A stretch of 64,000 nt of DNA from Fulvimarina pelagi HTCC2506 (GCF_000153705.1 NZ_DS022272.1:3293798-3357797), one strand, 5' to 3'; counted from the stretch's first letter, positions 25,900 to 36,027 are shown. The notes: generated by a model from the letters alone, not told the origin. Translations and numbers: made by a program.

Positions 25900-28800
25900 A
25901 TGACCTGGTCGCTTGATCTCCTCGGTGGCTTCGCGCTTCGGAGCGAAGCGGGCGACTGCTCGCTGAACCCCCGCAAGGGGCGCGCGCTGCTTGCGATGCT
26001 CGCGCTTGCACGCAACGGCGTCCTGACCCGTTCGCAGGTTGCGAGCGTCTTGTGGGAGGTCAGCGATATCGAGCAGGCTCGCTCCAGTTTGCGGCAGACC
26101 CTCGCCCAGATCCGCCGGGCTGTCGGGCCCGGTCTCGTGGAGGGCGATACCGAGACGGTTCGTCTGGGCCAGGGGGTGACGAGCGACATCGCGCTCTTCC
26201 GGCAGGCAGCGGCGGACGGGGAGATGGCCGAAGCGGCTCGCCATTATCGCGGCGAGCTTCTCGAAGGCCATGTGTTCCGCGAGCGCGCGATCGAGGATTA
26301 TCTCGCTCTGGAGCGGACGCGCCTGCGCGATATCGCGCTTTCGGCTTTCCTTGCCGAACTCCATCGGATCGGCGAACGCCCCGAGGCCGCGCCGATTGCG
26401 CACCGGCTTCTCGCCATCGATCCGCTTCAGGAGGCAGCGCACAGGCGCTTGATGGCGCTCGATGCGGCGAAAGGCGACGGGGCGGCCGCCCTTTCGCGCT
26501 TCCGAATGCTGAAAGAACGCCTCCACCGCGATCTCGACGTCGCCCCGGAAGCGGAGACGACACAACTCTTCGATGCCATCCGCAATCGGCGAAGCCATGG
26601 CGCCTCGAGTCAGGGCGGAGAGGCCCTTCCGGCCGGCTCGGATCAGCCATCTGCCCATCTGCGACAGGTTATTGTCCTGGCCGGATTCGATGCCGGCGAG
26701 GATACGAACGGCGGCTCGGACTGGGCGCGCCGGATGGCGGAATGCGCGGAGAGTGACGGTGCGCGGCTCTTCGCCGAAAACCCCGGCGAGATGCTCGTGA
26801 TTTTCGGCCTCGACCGCACCTCGGATCGACATGCGGAGCAGGCGGCGACAATCGCGCTTGATCTTGCCGCCGCTCATGGCGAGCAGGCTTCCTTCGGGCT
26901 CGCCGAGGAAACGATGGTGATCGGCGAGAAGGCCGGGACAAGTCGGGTCGGCATGCGCGCGCTGCGTCTCGCCGCCGCCACCGAGCCCGGCAGCGTCGCC
27001 CTCGACCGGCGCCTTGCCTCCCGTCTCGGCATCGACCCGGCAGCGAGCCTGGCGGTCGGCCAGAACGGCGTTCTCCTGGAGCACCGAGTGACCTCGACGC
27101 GGCCAAAGCCGCCTTTCGTCGGCAGGCAGCAGGAAATTGCCCAAATCGTCGGCGCGATCAGAAGCTCTGCCGAAGAAGAATCGGGCCTGACGATTCACGT
27201 GACCGGTGAAGCCGGCATCGGCAAGACGCGGCTGATCGAAGAGGCAATTACGCAGATTTCCGCGGAGAACATTCGCTGCGTCTCGATGAGTTTTTCGGCC
27301 TTCGGATCGGCAACCACCTCCGTGCCGCACCGCATCGCCGAGGCGCTCACAGGCGATGGGGAAGTCGACCCACCTTGCGATCCGCACGATCAGGCGATCT
27401 TTGCGGACCTGCGTGGCGCGCCGCTCACGCCGTCCGAAACTCTCCGCCTCAGTGCCATGGTGCCCGCTGAACGCCGCCGACGCGAACTTAACATGCTCGG
27501 GCTTATGCTGCGCCGAAGCGGCGGGCGGAGCGGGGCGCTTCTCGTGGTGGAGGACTGCCACTGGGCGGGCCTCGGCGCCCTCGACTTTCTGCTCGATCTC
27601 ACGGACATGACATCATGGTTTCCCCTCTGTATCGTTCTGACTGAACGCTCGGGTGAAGCCTCGCTCGCGCCACGTATCGCAGCGCGCGGACAGGCCTCGC
27701 TCATCCGGATCGCCCTCGCGCCCCTGCCGCCCAAAGCAGCCGATCTTCTAGCCGGCTCGATCGCGAGCACTTCCGAGGAACATCGCCGCCAGGCCGTCGA
27801 AAAGGCGGCTGGTCACCCCCTCTTCCTGCTGCGGCTTCTGGAGGACGGCTGGCGGGAGGGCAGCTTGCCAGCGACCGTGACGAGCCTCGTGCAGGAGCAG
27901 ATCGAGCGACTGCCCGAGGAGATCCGCACAGCCCTTCGTCAAGCCTCCGTACTCGGCCGTATCGTCGATCCGGCGGCCTATCGCGCGATCTTTCCTGCAA
28001 GTCCCTTACCTACCCCGACCGGCGATCTGATGATCCGATCCGGCGACGAGCTGGCCTTCGGTCACGACCTCGTCCAGCAAGCGATCTATCACAGCGTTCC
28101 GCCAGATATCCGGAAGGTCTTCCACGGCCGCGCCGCCGCCTATTATCGGGGTGTGAGCCCGCTGCCATGGGCCGATCACGCGCTTCTGTCCGACGATGCG
28201 GCGGACGGCAGTCGCGCGGCGGCGGCCGCGGCGAGCGCGATGATCGCATCGCGCCGTTTCGCCGCCGCGACGACCTATATTGAGGCGGGACTCGCCCTTG
28301 ATGCCGACCCGGAGGTGATCGCCGAAATCTACTCATGCCGTGCCGGCACGCGCCGCATCCGGGGCGATCTCAACGGTGCATTGCAGGATTATCGATCGGC
28401 CTTCGGCAAGGCGACTCGCGACGAGACGCGCATCGCCATGCTCGTGCGTATGGCTCTGGTCTTTCACCGGCTGGACCGAGGAGCAGAAGCCGATCGCGCG
28501 CTTTCCGATGCCGAGGAGATCGCCGACACGATCGGTCTTGGTGGCATCGGGCGGGCCGAAATTCACGAACAGCGGGGCAACCGCGCCTTCGTGCGCGCGG
28601 ATTATTTAACATGCTTCTATCACCACCAAACCGCGCTGAAACTCGTCGAGCCTGTGGGGGACGTCCGGGCGCTGGCGCGTGCCTATGGCGGCATGGGAGA
28701 CGCAACTTACGTGGTCGGCCGCATCCGCTCGGCCTATGGCTTCTTCGACAAGGCTGTGACGATCGCCGAGGAAAACGGGCTCGGCATGGTTCTAGAGGAA

Positions 28801-29490
28801 TTCGGCTTCATGCGGGCCTATGCGCTGCATCTCGCCGATCCGGGACCGAAAGCGTTTATTCTGAGCGATCTCGCACTGAACAACTCCTGCTCCTCAGGGG
28901 CCGCTCGGGCGGAGATGCTGGCCCGGCAAACCCGCGCCGAGATGCGGCTCAACGCTCTCGACGTCGAAGGAGCCGCAGAGGATCTCGCAAGGCTGGACCA
29001 GCTACTCGAAAGTGATCCGGAGCGACGTTTCGCGACCACGCTCGATGTCCTGCATATCCTCTTTTGCCACCGGACAGGCGATATCGAAGAAGCCAGGCGT
29101 CGACTGCATCCTCATCTCGTCGGGGCGAAGGACGACACCTTCAATGGCGGTTTCCTGCTAGGGCTTTCTGCCCTGGTGCTGCCAGACGAGGCCGAGCGCC
29201 GAACCATGATTGAAGCCGGGCGCCGGCTTGTCGCTTGGCATTCGGCCTCTCACAGCGTCCTCTGGTTTCACCGCCTCGTTCTGGAGCACGCGGTCAATTC
29301 CGCGGACGACAAGCTCGCACGCGAAGCGATTGAAGCGCTCCAGGACTATACGAAGGACGAGCCCCTCGGCTGGACCGATCTCGCGATCGCGACGGCCGAG
29401 GCGGCAATGGATGGCAGGACGGGAGGCGATCTCACCGCGCGACGCGAGGCGACAATGCTGCACGACCTTGTCCACATGCAGCGAAAATAG
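25900..29490 (+). CDS. large BTAD/AAA/TPR transcriptional activator (SARP/LAL-like)
   Basis: A 1196-residue single-protein regulator. Residues about 1-90 form an OmpR-like winged helix (LDLLGGFALRSEAGDCSLNP, RKGRALLAMLAL). Residues about 95-235 form the bacterial transcriptional activation domain (ELLEGHVFRERAIEDYLALE, LHRDLDVAPEAET). Residues about 255-390 look like a degenerate nucleotide-cyclase homology domain. Residues about 400-640 form an AAA-type ATPase: Walker A VTGEAGIGKTRL and Walker B LLVVEDCHW. The rest is tetratricopeptide-like repeats. Such proteins are ATP-dependent activators of a neighbouring operon; here the S-methyltransferase/DUF1127 operon is divergent by 100 bp. The ligand is unknown. 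Confidence 0.88.
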   Translation: MTWSLDLLGGFALRSEAGDCSLNPRKGRALLAMLALARNGVLTRSQVASVLWEVSDIEQARSSLRQTLAQIRRAVGPGLVEGDTETVRLGQGVTSDIALFRQAAADGEMAEAARHYRGELLEGHVFRERAIEDYLALERTRLRDIALSAFLAELHRIGERPEAAPIAHRLLAIDPLQEAAHRRLMALDAAKGDGAAALSRFRMLKERLHRDLDVAPEAETTQLFDAIRNRRSHGASSQGGEALPAGSDQPSAHLRQVIVLAGFDAGEDTNGGSDWARRMAECAESDGARLFAENPGEMLVIFGLDRTSDRHAEQAATIALDLAAAHGEQASFGLAEETMVIGEKAGTSRVGMRALRLAAATEPGSVALDRRLASRLGIDPAASLAVGQNGVLLEHRVTSTRPKPPFVGRQQEIAQIVGAIRSSAEEESGLTIHVTGEAGIGKTRLIEEAITQISAENIRCVSMSFSAFGSATTSVPHRIAEALTGDGEVDPPCDPHDQAIFADLRGAPLTPSETLRLSAMVPAERRRRELNMLGLMLRRSGGRSGALLVVEDCHWAGLGALDFLLDLTDMTSWFPLCIVLTERSGEASLAPRIAARGQASLIRIALAPLPPKAADLLAGSIASTSEEHRRQAVEKAAGHPLFLLRLLEDGWREGSLPATVTSLVQEQIERLPEEIRTALRQASVLGRIVDPAAYRAIFPASPLPTPTGDLMIRSGDELAFGHDLVQQAIYHSVPPDIRKVFHGRAAAYYRGVSPLPWADHALLSDDAADGSRAAAAAASAMIASRRFAAATTYIEAGLALDADPEVIAEIYSCRAGTRRIRGDLNGALQDYRSAFGKATRDETRIAMLVRMALVFHRLDRGAEADRALSDAEEIADTIGLGGIGRAEIHEQRGNRAFVRADYLTCFYHHQTALKLVEPVGDVRALARAYGGMGDATYVVGRIRSAYGFFDKAVTIAEENGLGMVLEEFGFMRAYALHLADPGPKAFILSDLALNNSCSSGAARAEMLARQTRAEMRLNALDVEGAAEDLARLDQLLESDPERRFATTLDVLHILFCHRTGDIEEARRRLHPHLVGAKDDTFNGGFLLGLSALVLPDEAERRTMIEAGRRLVAWHSASHSVLWFHRLVLEHAVNSADDKLAREAIEALQDYTKDEPLGWTDLAIATAEAAMDGRTGGDLTARREATMLHDLVHMQRK

Positions 29491-29505
29491 GTACAGCGCA
29501 AAGCG

Positions 29506-29766
29506 CTAATGCATCGCCGCCGGGATCGCGATGCCGGCATCCTCGTATAAGTGGCGAGCACCCGAATGAAGCGGCATGTTGGTGGCCGCACCCAGATCGT
29601 CCAGCGTAACCTTGATCTTGGGGCGCGCTGTCTTGCACGCCTTCTCAATATTCTCCCAGAACGCTTCCAGAACCTCGTAGATGCTCTCCTCGGGAAGGTC
29701 CCGTCAGACGGCGACCCCGAGCGTCGCCACGAGGTTTTTGGGTGCGGACATCTTGGCACTCCTGAG
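29506..29766 (-). pseudogene. TAXI-family TRAP transporter substrate-binding protein, C-terminal remnant
   Basis: Reading the minus strand in one frame gives MSAPKNLVATLGVAV, then an in-frame TGA at 29704-29706, then RDLPEESIYEVLEAFWENIE, a linker, and TNMPLHSGARHLYEDAGIAI ending at TAG. The DLPEE-x-Y and PLH-x-GA-x-x-Y-x-E-AG-I patterns are the C-terminus of TAXI-type solute receptors. The N-terminal three quarters and the membrane subunits are absent. It is a degraded gene fragment with a nonsense codon. Confidence 0.6.
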
Positions 29767-29811
29767 AACGGCGAGCGGCAGAGATGAGCAGGATATCGCT
29801 GCCGGAGAGCC

Positions 29812-30906
29812 CTAGCCTCGCGGCATTACGGATGTCAGTGCCGGGCGTGTCGTCTCCGGTTCGTTTGGGTCAGCTGCGCCCGAAGCTGTCGTGCTGCGGG
29901 CGAAATCAGGGATCTGGAACCGTCTGCGGTAGGCCCCCGGTGCCATGCCGGTCGTGCGCTTGAAGAGACGTCGGAAGAAGGCCGGCTCTTCGTAGCCGAC
30001 GCGCCAGCTTATGTCTTCGACCGAGGAATCTGTCCTTTCGAGACGCCGCTTGGCGTCCTCGATCCGAAGGCGCTGGACATAGGCGATGGGCGCGAGTCCC
30101 GTCGCACTCGCAAAGCGTCGCTTAAAGGTCCGCTCGGCCAACCGGGAGCGCCGGATCATTTCCTCGACGGGACTTCCGACTGAAAAGTTGTCTTTCAGCC
30201 ATTCCTGCGCTCCCGCGATCTCTGCATCGCCATGATTGCTCTGCCCCTCGAAGACCATGTACGGGGTCAGGCCGTCCTGATGCCATTGCAGAGCGAATAG
30301 GCGCGCCACCTCCAGCGCGACGGTGGCACCCACATGATGTGCGATCAGGTAGAGCACGAGATCGTGCCAGGTGTTCGAGGCACCTGAACTGACCAATTCC
30401 TCGCGGCAGCCCGATATGACGAGCACGCGCTCAGGGTGGACGGCAACTTCGGGGTACAGCTCGGAAAAAGCATCGGCGTAACTGAAATGAACTGTCGCGT
30501 CGCGACCGTCGAAAAGCCCGGTCTCGGCAAGGAGGAACAGGCCGGAGCAGGCCGAGCAGATACGGGCGCCGCGGCCGTGCATTCGTACAGCCCAGGTGAC
30601 CAGTTTGGGATAGCGGTCACGCCGCCAGCCCCCGGCCGCCAGCAAAATTGATGGCACAATCACGATGTCGCATTCCGACACGTCGTCCACGCTGGTCTGG
30701 ACTTCGACCGGAACGCCGCTCGCCAGCCGCAGCGGACCGGATTTCTCGCCGACAATCCGGACCTCGATCGGCGTTTGGCCGGGCGTGACGATGCCCATCA
30801 TTGCCGCGCCATTCAGCACATCGAACACCCCGGCGAGCGTCGAGATGACCGCGTCCGGCAGTGCCACGATGGCGACCTGGATTGGTTCCGGGCCTGGGTT
30901 CCTCAT
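29812..30906 (-). CDS. GlxA-family AraC-type transcriptional regulator
   Basis: A 364-residue regulator with an N-terminal DJ-1/PfpI domain (residues about 8-200; the nucleophile-elbow region reads ARICSACSGLFLLAETG) and a C-terminal AraC helix-turn-helix pair (residues about 235-335; MIRRSRLAERTFKRRFASAT, then SVEDISWRVGYEEPAFFRRL). The extended C-terminal tail is disordered. It is divergent from a methyltransferase gene with a 143 bp shared gap, so it likely controls that gene. The ligand is unknown. It differs clearly from the other GlxA-type regulator at 3.8-4.8 kb. Confidence 0.87.
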   Translation of the reverse strand: MRNPGPEPIQVAIVALPDAVISTLAGVFDVLNGAAMMGIVTPGQTPIEVRIVGEKSGPLRLASGVPVEVQTSVDDVSECDIVIVPSILLAAGGWRRDRYPKLVTWAVRMHGRGARICSACSGLFLLAETGLFDGRDATVHFSYADAFSELYPEVAVHPERVLVISGCREELVSSGASNTWHDLVLYLIAHHVGATVALEVARLFALQWHQDGLTPYMVFEGQSNHGDAEIAGAQEWLKDNFSVGSPVEEMIRRSRLAERTFKRRFASATGLAPIAYVQRLRIEDAKRRLERTDSSVEDISWRVGYEEPAFFRRLFKRTTGMAPGAYRRRFQIPDFARSTTASGAADPNEPETTRPALTSVMPRG

Positions 30907-31049
30907 TGAAACAATTCGAGCTGGTGGCTGCCAGGCGCGACGGCCGGATTGGCAGAAATGAACCGATCTCGGGCACGCCCGGCTCTGTCGGAGAAACTAC
31001 CGCGAACGTAAAGTCCGCGCCATCACCAACTTCATCGAGGATAAAAACA

Positions 31050-32120
31050 ATGCTCGATAGACATGCCATCGATCAAACCAAGCTAGACGCCTTCGTCGGC
31101 AAAGCCGTAAGCGACCTTGCCGCAGGCTACAGCGGAGTAATGATCAGTCTGGGCGCTAAACTTGGTATCTATCGCGCCATGGCGGGCAGCGGGCCGCTGT
31201 CGTCGAAGGAGGTTGCAGAACGCTCGGGCTGCGCCGAACGCTATGTGCGCGAATGGCTGAGCGCTGAGGCGGCGGGGGGCTATCTCGCCTATCACGCCGC
31301 GAGCGACACCTATGAGCTCCTGCCCGAACAGGCCGCCGTACTCGCCGACGAGGATAGCCCGTTCTATATCCCTGCTGCCTGGAACGTCCCGGGTTCGATG
31401 TGGGCAGACGAGGAGAAGTCGCTGACAGCGATCCGTAACGGATCGGGCGTTTCCTGGGGCGAACATGATCGTCGCATGGCCTGCGGTAGCGCAGGCTTCT
31501 ATCGCAACGGCTACAAGGCGAACCTCGTCGCCAATTGGCTTCCGACGCTCGACGGTGTCGTCGACCGCCTCAACGAGGGGATCGACGTCGCCGATATCGG
31601 CTGCGGCCACGGCCACTCGACGCTTCTAATGGCCGAGGCTTTCCCGAACTCGCGCTTCCACGGCTTCGACACGCACTCTGCCTCGATCGAAGAGGCACGC
31701 GGCCATGCCGAGGCCGCGGGCTTGTCAGGGCGCACGGATTTCGCGCTGGCCAGGGCGACGACCTATCCGGACAGGCAGTACGGACTGATCTGCTTCTTCG
31801 ACGTGCTGCACGATCTGGGCGACCCGGTTGCCGCCGCAACCAACGCAGCCGACGTGCTGGCACCCGGCGGCACGGTGATGCTGGTCGAGCCCTTCGCGCA
31901 CGATCACGTCGCCGACAACCTGACGCTGTCGGGGCAGCTCTATTATGCAGCATCGACGGTGATTTGTTGTGCCCATGCGATTTCCGAGGGAGGGCACATG
32001 GTCCTCGGCGCGCAGGCCGGCGAGGCGCGTCTGGCCGAAGTATTTCGCAAGGCGGGTTTCAGCCACTTCCGCCGAGCGACTGAAACGCCGTTCAACCTTG
32101 TCTTCGAGGCACGGCGCTGA
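31050..32120 (+). CDS. class I SAM-dependent methyltransferase with N-terminal winged helix
   Basis: A 356-residue protein of the Rv2258c-like group. Residues about 25-100 are a winged-helix domain (GPLSSKEVAERSGCAERYVR, EWLSAEAAGGYL); residues about 170-300 the Rossmann methyltransferase fold with the SAM loop VADIGCGHGHSTLLMAEAFP and an acidic second strand (FHGFDTHSASIEEA), then ICFFDVLHDLGDP. ATG 31050 has GAGG about nine bases upstream; the frame is open further upstream but overlaps the regulator promoter. The substrate is unknown. Divergent from a GlxA-type regulator, implying inducible expression. Confidence 0.85.
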   Translation: MLDRHAIDQTKLDAFVGKAVSDLAAGYSGVMISLGAKLGIYRAMAGSGPLSSKEVAERSGCAERYVREWLSAEAAGGYLAYHAASDTYELLPEQAAVLADEDSPFYIPAAWNVPGSMWADEEKSLTAIRNGSGVSWGEHDRRMACGSAGFYRNGYKANLVANWLPTLDGVVDRLNEGIDVADIGCGHGHSTLLMAEAFPNSRFHGFDTHSASIEEARGHAEAAGLSGRTDFALARATTYPDRQYGLICFFDVLHDLGDPVAAATNAADVLAPGGTVMLVEPFAHDHVADNLTLSGQLYYAASTVICCAHAISEGGHMVLGAQAGEARLAEVFRKAGFSHFRRATETPFNLVFEARR

Positions 32121-32170
32121 ACCTTCGAACCGGGCCGGGCATACCCGGCCCGCTCACCCGGATTCACCTG

Positions 32171-32577
32171 TGAGTTCCTCCATCTCGTTCTCTCCCCTGA
32201 ATACGGCGCTCTCTCGTCTGGTCGCTCTTCTTACATTGTCGAGCTCGCTGCAATGACCGCGATAAGCGGCGCCGTACCCCATTTCAAGCTCTCTACCATG
32301 GCTCTCGGCATCGCCGGAGTCATGGGCTTTGTCGTCATCGTCTCCCGTTGGATAGGCACGGATTCCCCGTCAGCTGCCATTGCTTGAGCGCTAGGAAATC
32401 GGGCAACTCTTCGGCTACCATGGACTCTTCGTCGCTGCCCTTCGGGTCGTGCCGCCGCGCGAGGCTAGCCTTGCCGCCTATTCATGTTTGCTGCTCATCG
32501 TCCTTTTGTCTGCAATGCTGCCGGGCGAGAAGGACGGAAACGACAAGACCTTCGCGATCGCTGAGTGGGCGCCCTAA
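32171..32577 (+). pseudogene. EamA/DMT-family transporter remnant with frameshifts
   Basis: Pieces of a drug/metabolite transporter appear in successive frames: VSSSISFSPLNTALSRLVAL first, then AAMTAISGAVPHFKLSTMAL and GIAGVMGFVVIVSRWIG in a second frame, then GYHGLFVAALRVVPPREASL and AAYSCLLLIVLLSAMLPGE in a third. The GYH...ALR..PP.EASL.AY pattern is characteristic of EamA proteins. At least two frameshifts and several stops are present, and the C-terminal half is missing. Confidence 0.55.
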
Positions 32578-33414
32578 CTGGCGACGCCGCCAATCCAGGA
32601 CCATCCTTCGACGCATTCCGTGCTGGGGCGGCTGCGGTGACGGTGCTTGCCGGAGTTTTTGGAGACGACGGATTCGCGATGACCTCAACGACTGCGCTCG
32701 ACAAGGCACCGTGAAGGAGCTTCAAAAGCTTCACGTCGGCCGCATCCGAGAATGTCGATCGCGCATTCAGACCGGGATCCACTTCCGCTCTGCGACGACG
32801 GTGGGGCTAGGACCAGGTCGGGACATCGGCGAACACGTACCCAGGACATTTCAGGTGGAGACGAACTGAGATTGCAGTGCTGTCGGGGATACGCCGACGC
32901 CAGTCTTCTAAGCGAGCGAAAGTTCGACTTAATAGCCTTAAAGCGGAAATGAGAGCATAATAACACACCACACATCTGCCTTTCCCTACCGCAGCAACCT
33001 ATTAGGCGGGTTGCGTAACGAAGGGCATCGCCAAGAGACGAAGAACAGCGAGCAGATTGCCTTTCTCCAAAAGTATTCTGACCAACTCCTGCTCAATATG
33101 GTGTTGATCCGCGACGGCGTGCGCCACGCCTTGCAGTAAGGCCGCCGTAGCTTGATACAGCCGTTCCAGGCCCCTGTTCGCGGCCTGTTACAAAGATCTG
33201 GCTGGCGAAATTCGCTGTCGAGGCAGCTGAAAATTGCAGGCTGTACGATTCGTCTCGCTGAATACCAACTATGTTACTCGAAGCTGAAACGGCAGCCTAA
33301 TGCAATGTCCGCTCTTAAATTGTTCATAGTTGGCTGCGTGCCAGAACGCCGATCTGCGATGCTCAAAGCCCTCGCAGATGGGTTCGAAGGTCGGCCAGCC
33401 AGCCTGTCAGAAGG
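32578..33414. other. degraded non-coding stretch
   Basis: About 840 bp with only short, compositionally odd open frames on both strands; nothing recognised. It is part of the 5.5 kb degraded block. Confidence 0.4.
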
Positions 33415-33785
33415 CTAAATTGGACGCCGGACGGAATGGCTCGTGCCGCTGGACCGGCAGCCGAACTGCGCATACTGGGAGGCCAAATGACGGCTGGAGA
33501 CGACACACAGCTGGTCGGCCTGCAACGACGGGAGCGCCTGGATCAGAGCCGCGGCGCCATCTCGGTCGCGACGGGTACGCGCCATTACGACCGAATCGAG
33601 CCGTCGCGATGGCGGCGAACCTACGCAGCCCCGATGAGGTCGTCCCCACAGGTAGCGACAACGAAGTTCGACCAGCTAAGCCCGGCCGCGTTCAGCACCT
33701 CGGCACGCACGAGCGCGCGGATCTGCGCATCGTCAGTATCGGTTCCCGGGCGAAATTTCCGCTGACCCGCAGCCGCCGGCGTCAT
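33415..33785 (-). pseudogene. GNAT-family N-acetyltransferase remnant
   Basis: On the minus strand ATG 33785 opens a frame MTPAAAGQRKFRPGTDTDDA, QIRALVRAEVLNAAGLSWSN, FVVATCGDDLIGAA, which is then broken by TAG at 33621-33623 and continues VRRHRDGS, as in GNAT enzymes (RALVRAE.LN..GL.W..FVVA...LIGA.QVRRH). A shifted frame further on gives LCVVSSRHLASQYAQFG, resembling the C-terminal GNAT strand, ending near 33415. One nonsense codon and at least one frameshift. Confidence 0.6.
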
Positions 33786-33899
33786 AGCGGCACAAAGGGG
33801 GCAAGGTAGTGCTCGGCCCCACGCTGAAGGATGTCGCGGCCGAAACCGGTCTTCGGCGCGACTTCCCGGATCGTCTTGGCGTCTACCTGGAGCAGTGGA

Positions 33900-34136
33900 C
33901 TATGTGAAGATCAGCTCGCAGTAAGAGAAGCGCAGGCCGACCTCGCTGAGATAGCGGCCCGTCACCGTCTTCTCGGCGGTCCGAGCCCGGGCGGCGGCAT
34001 CGGTGCCGATACGGGAATCGAAGCTCTCGACGTTTAGCTGAGCGTCGGGTGCCAGCAGCGCTCGTATGGTGGGAGGGAAGCGCCGCAGGTCGCGGAGCGC
34101 GCCGACCCTGTCGAGGCCGTTTCGGATCGAGAGCAC
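33900..34136 (-). pseudogene. unrecognised protein fragment in degraded block
   Basis: The minus strand is open here, and the frame is also open somewhat upstream of the first ATG. It reads smoothly, for example SIRNGLDRVGALRDLRRFPP and LNVESFDSRIGTDAAARART, unlike the shadow frames around it. A second open stretch just upstream (VFVVRDFNQHEIRDTAPRNA) lies in another frame, suggesting one protein split by a frameshift. I cannot name the family. Confidence 0.3.
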
Positions 34137-34438
34137 GCTGTTGAGGGGGCCGCCTACGAGGTATAAGCCTCGACAATCTGCCGCAACGAGGCACGCGCAT
34201 TTCGAGGGGCGGTGTCGCGGATTTCATGCTGATTGAAATCGCGAACGACAAATACGTCCGCTACTCTCCGTCGATCGCCCGTTAGATCCAGTTTCCAGCG
34301 CCGGCGGGGCATTCGCGGGGCTTAGAGAAGGTTAGACCGGGATCCCCCCTCCCTCTCTTTCCCGCCCCTGCAAAGCGTTCTTTTGATCTGGCTGCGGCTA
34401 GATATTTACATCGGTTTCGAGACTGAGCACTGGCCTTT

Positions 34439-35052
34439 GTGTCAGATGGCCAGCAAGCCGTCGCTCACGGCCGGTATTCTCCTGATCTTATGACTACGCG
34501 GATTTGGTGCAGAGTTTTTTGCCGGCTGAAAGGGTCTGCGCTTCTCACCGAGTTCAAGAACCTCTGCGTCTGGAACAAGAGCAATGCCGGCATGGAATCG
34601 TTCTATCGCTCGAAGCACGAGCTGGTATTTGTCTTCAAGAAGGGCCACGGTCCCCATAAACAATCTCGGTCTGAGAGACACCGGACCCTATCGCTCGAAC
34701 GTCTGGGACTATGCGGGAGCCAACAGCTTTGGGTGACGCGGGATGCAGACCTGGCCATGTATCCGACCTTCAAGCCTGTGGCGATGATCGCCGATGCCCC
34801 GCGAGCCTGTTCGAACCGAGGCGCCATCGTTTTGGACGTGTTCGGCGGGTCGGGCTCGACGCTGATTGCTGCCGAGAAATACGGGCGTCGGGCCCGGCTC
34901 GTCGAATTCGATGCCGCCTACTGCAATATGATTGTCAGGCGATGCAGACCGTCACTGGGCAGACAGCATACTTCCTGGCATCCGGCGGGACTCTTACCGA
35001 AGTCGAGACCGCGCGGTCTCAGAGCGACACGCTCGCGGGAGATGCCGCATGA
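34439..35052 (+). pseudogene. ParB-type site-specific DNA methyltransferase remnant
   Basis: C-terminal part of a phage-type ParB/N6-adenine methyltransferase spread over several frames. One frame gives NLCVWNKSNAGMESFYRSKH and ELVFVFKKGHGPH; another gives RDTGPYRSNVWDYAGANSFG; the first returns with YPTFKPVAMIADA and VLDVFGGSGSTLIAAEKYGR (the FGGSGST loop binds SAM); a third frame carries TVTGQTAYFLASGGTLTEVE to a stop at 35052. At least three frame changes, so not functional. The left boundary is approximate and the N-terminal ParB domain is not seen. Confidence 0.7.
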
Positions 35053-35560
35053 CGAAGCGCACTTCTGGATCGTCTCAAAACACCTTCGAAAGCGACCACC
35101 ACTGCCTTCGCATTCACGTGTCTGCTACCGAACGGGCGATCCTCGATCACGTCGACCTGAAAGTGACCGTAAGCCAGAATGGGATCGCCTAGAACTCACT
35201 ACGCGAGAAGCAATTCTCGAAAAATGCAAACTCGTCGCGATGAAGGGTTGGCCCCACGCGCTCAACCAGATCACCAAGATGCTGTTCAAATTGGAGCTTA
35301 TTCTCGCAAAGCAGATCCTCGAGGACAGAGCGTTCGGGAGGAAAGTCCTGAAGGGCCAGACCAAGGTTCTCCAGCAATCAATCCGCCAGGCCCCGCAAAG
35401 TGGCATGAGCGAGGCTGCGATACTCGCCAGGGCCGATGACGTCACTCCACATCCTGACGACATCATCGTCGATGACCGCGGTTATCGCATTCGCGGTCCT
35501 GTCATCGATATCGACCTTGCGCATGTCCACAGATTCATCGCGATACGCGATGCTTTCATT
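35049..35560 (+). pseudogene. DUF5681-like protein remnant
   Basis: ATG overlaps the methyltransferase stop (ATGA), and the frame starts MTKRTSGSSQNTF, then a shift later VTVSQNGIA, then in another frame ELTTREAILEKCKLVAMKGW and NQITKMLFKLELILAKQILE. The pattern VTV..NG....TKREA fits DUF5681 proteins, which commonly follow ParB-type methyltransferases on phages and integrative elements. A later in-frame piece HPDDIIVDDRGYRIRGPVID may be its C-terminus. Frameshifts throughout; right boundary approximate. Confidence 0.45.
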
Positions 35561-35613
35561 CTCAAGGTCATCGGGACCGGCGCTCGCCGCCTGAAGAGAG
35601 CGGCGGGTCGTAG

Positions 35614-36027
35614 GCGGCGAAGATTCGTGAGGAGATTGAGGCGCTCCTGTCTTTTCCCGTTTCCGACGAGATCTACGCGCGCCGATTGGCAAACCTCTTC
35701 GCGCTCTGGCGCGATCAATGTCTGCCGCGATGCTTTCGCATTTGCGAGCCCCAGTATGTCTTACAGGATATGCGCACCATCCGGCTGACGGCGCGCGAAC
35801 TGCTCAAGCTATGCCACCAGAGTTGGAGATCAGTCGGGATGGAAACCCCCAGAGGATGGCTGAGGCCACCGTTCAGTAAGGAGGTTCTGGGGGTTCGCTT
35901 CCTCGAACAGCTGATTTTCAATCTGAATGAGCTGACGAAGACCAACAATGACCTGTCACTTCGTGACTTCCAGAACATACTGATCAAGGCCGATCGAGAT
36001 GCACGCCGGCCGCTGAACAAAGCATAG
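35614..36027 (+). pseudogene. unrecognised protein fragment, probably truncated at the 5' end
   Basis: A coherent frame begins right after an in-frame TAG (35611-35613): AAKIREEIEALLSFPVSDEI, YARRLANLFALWRDQCLPRC, and continues to a TAA at 36027, about 137 residues in all. It has no good start codon, so the N-terminus is probably lost or frameshifted. Composition is protein-like (alternating hydrophobic and charged residues, helical character). I do not recognise a family; the position beside phage-type fragments suggests a mobile-element gene. Confidence 0.35.

Noticed and set aside
25618-27561. 647-codon minus-strand open frame overlapping the BTAD activator
   Set aside because: Antisense shadow; only its end, in another frame, covers the real DUF1127-like gene.
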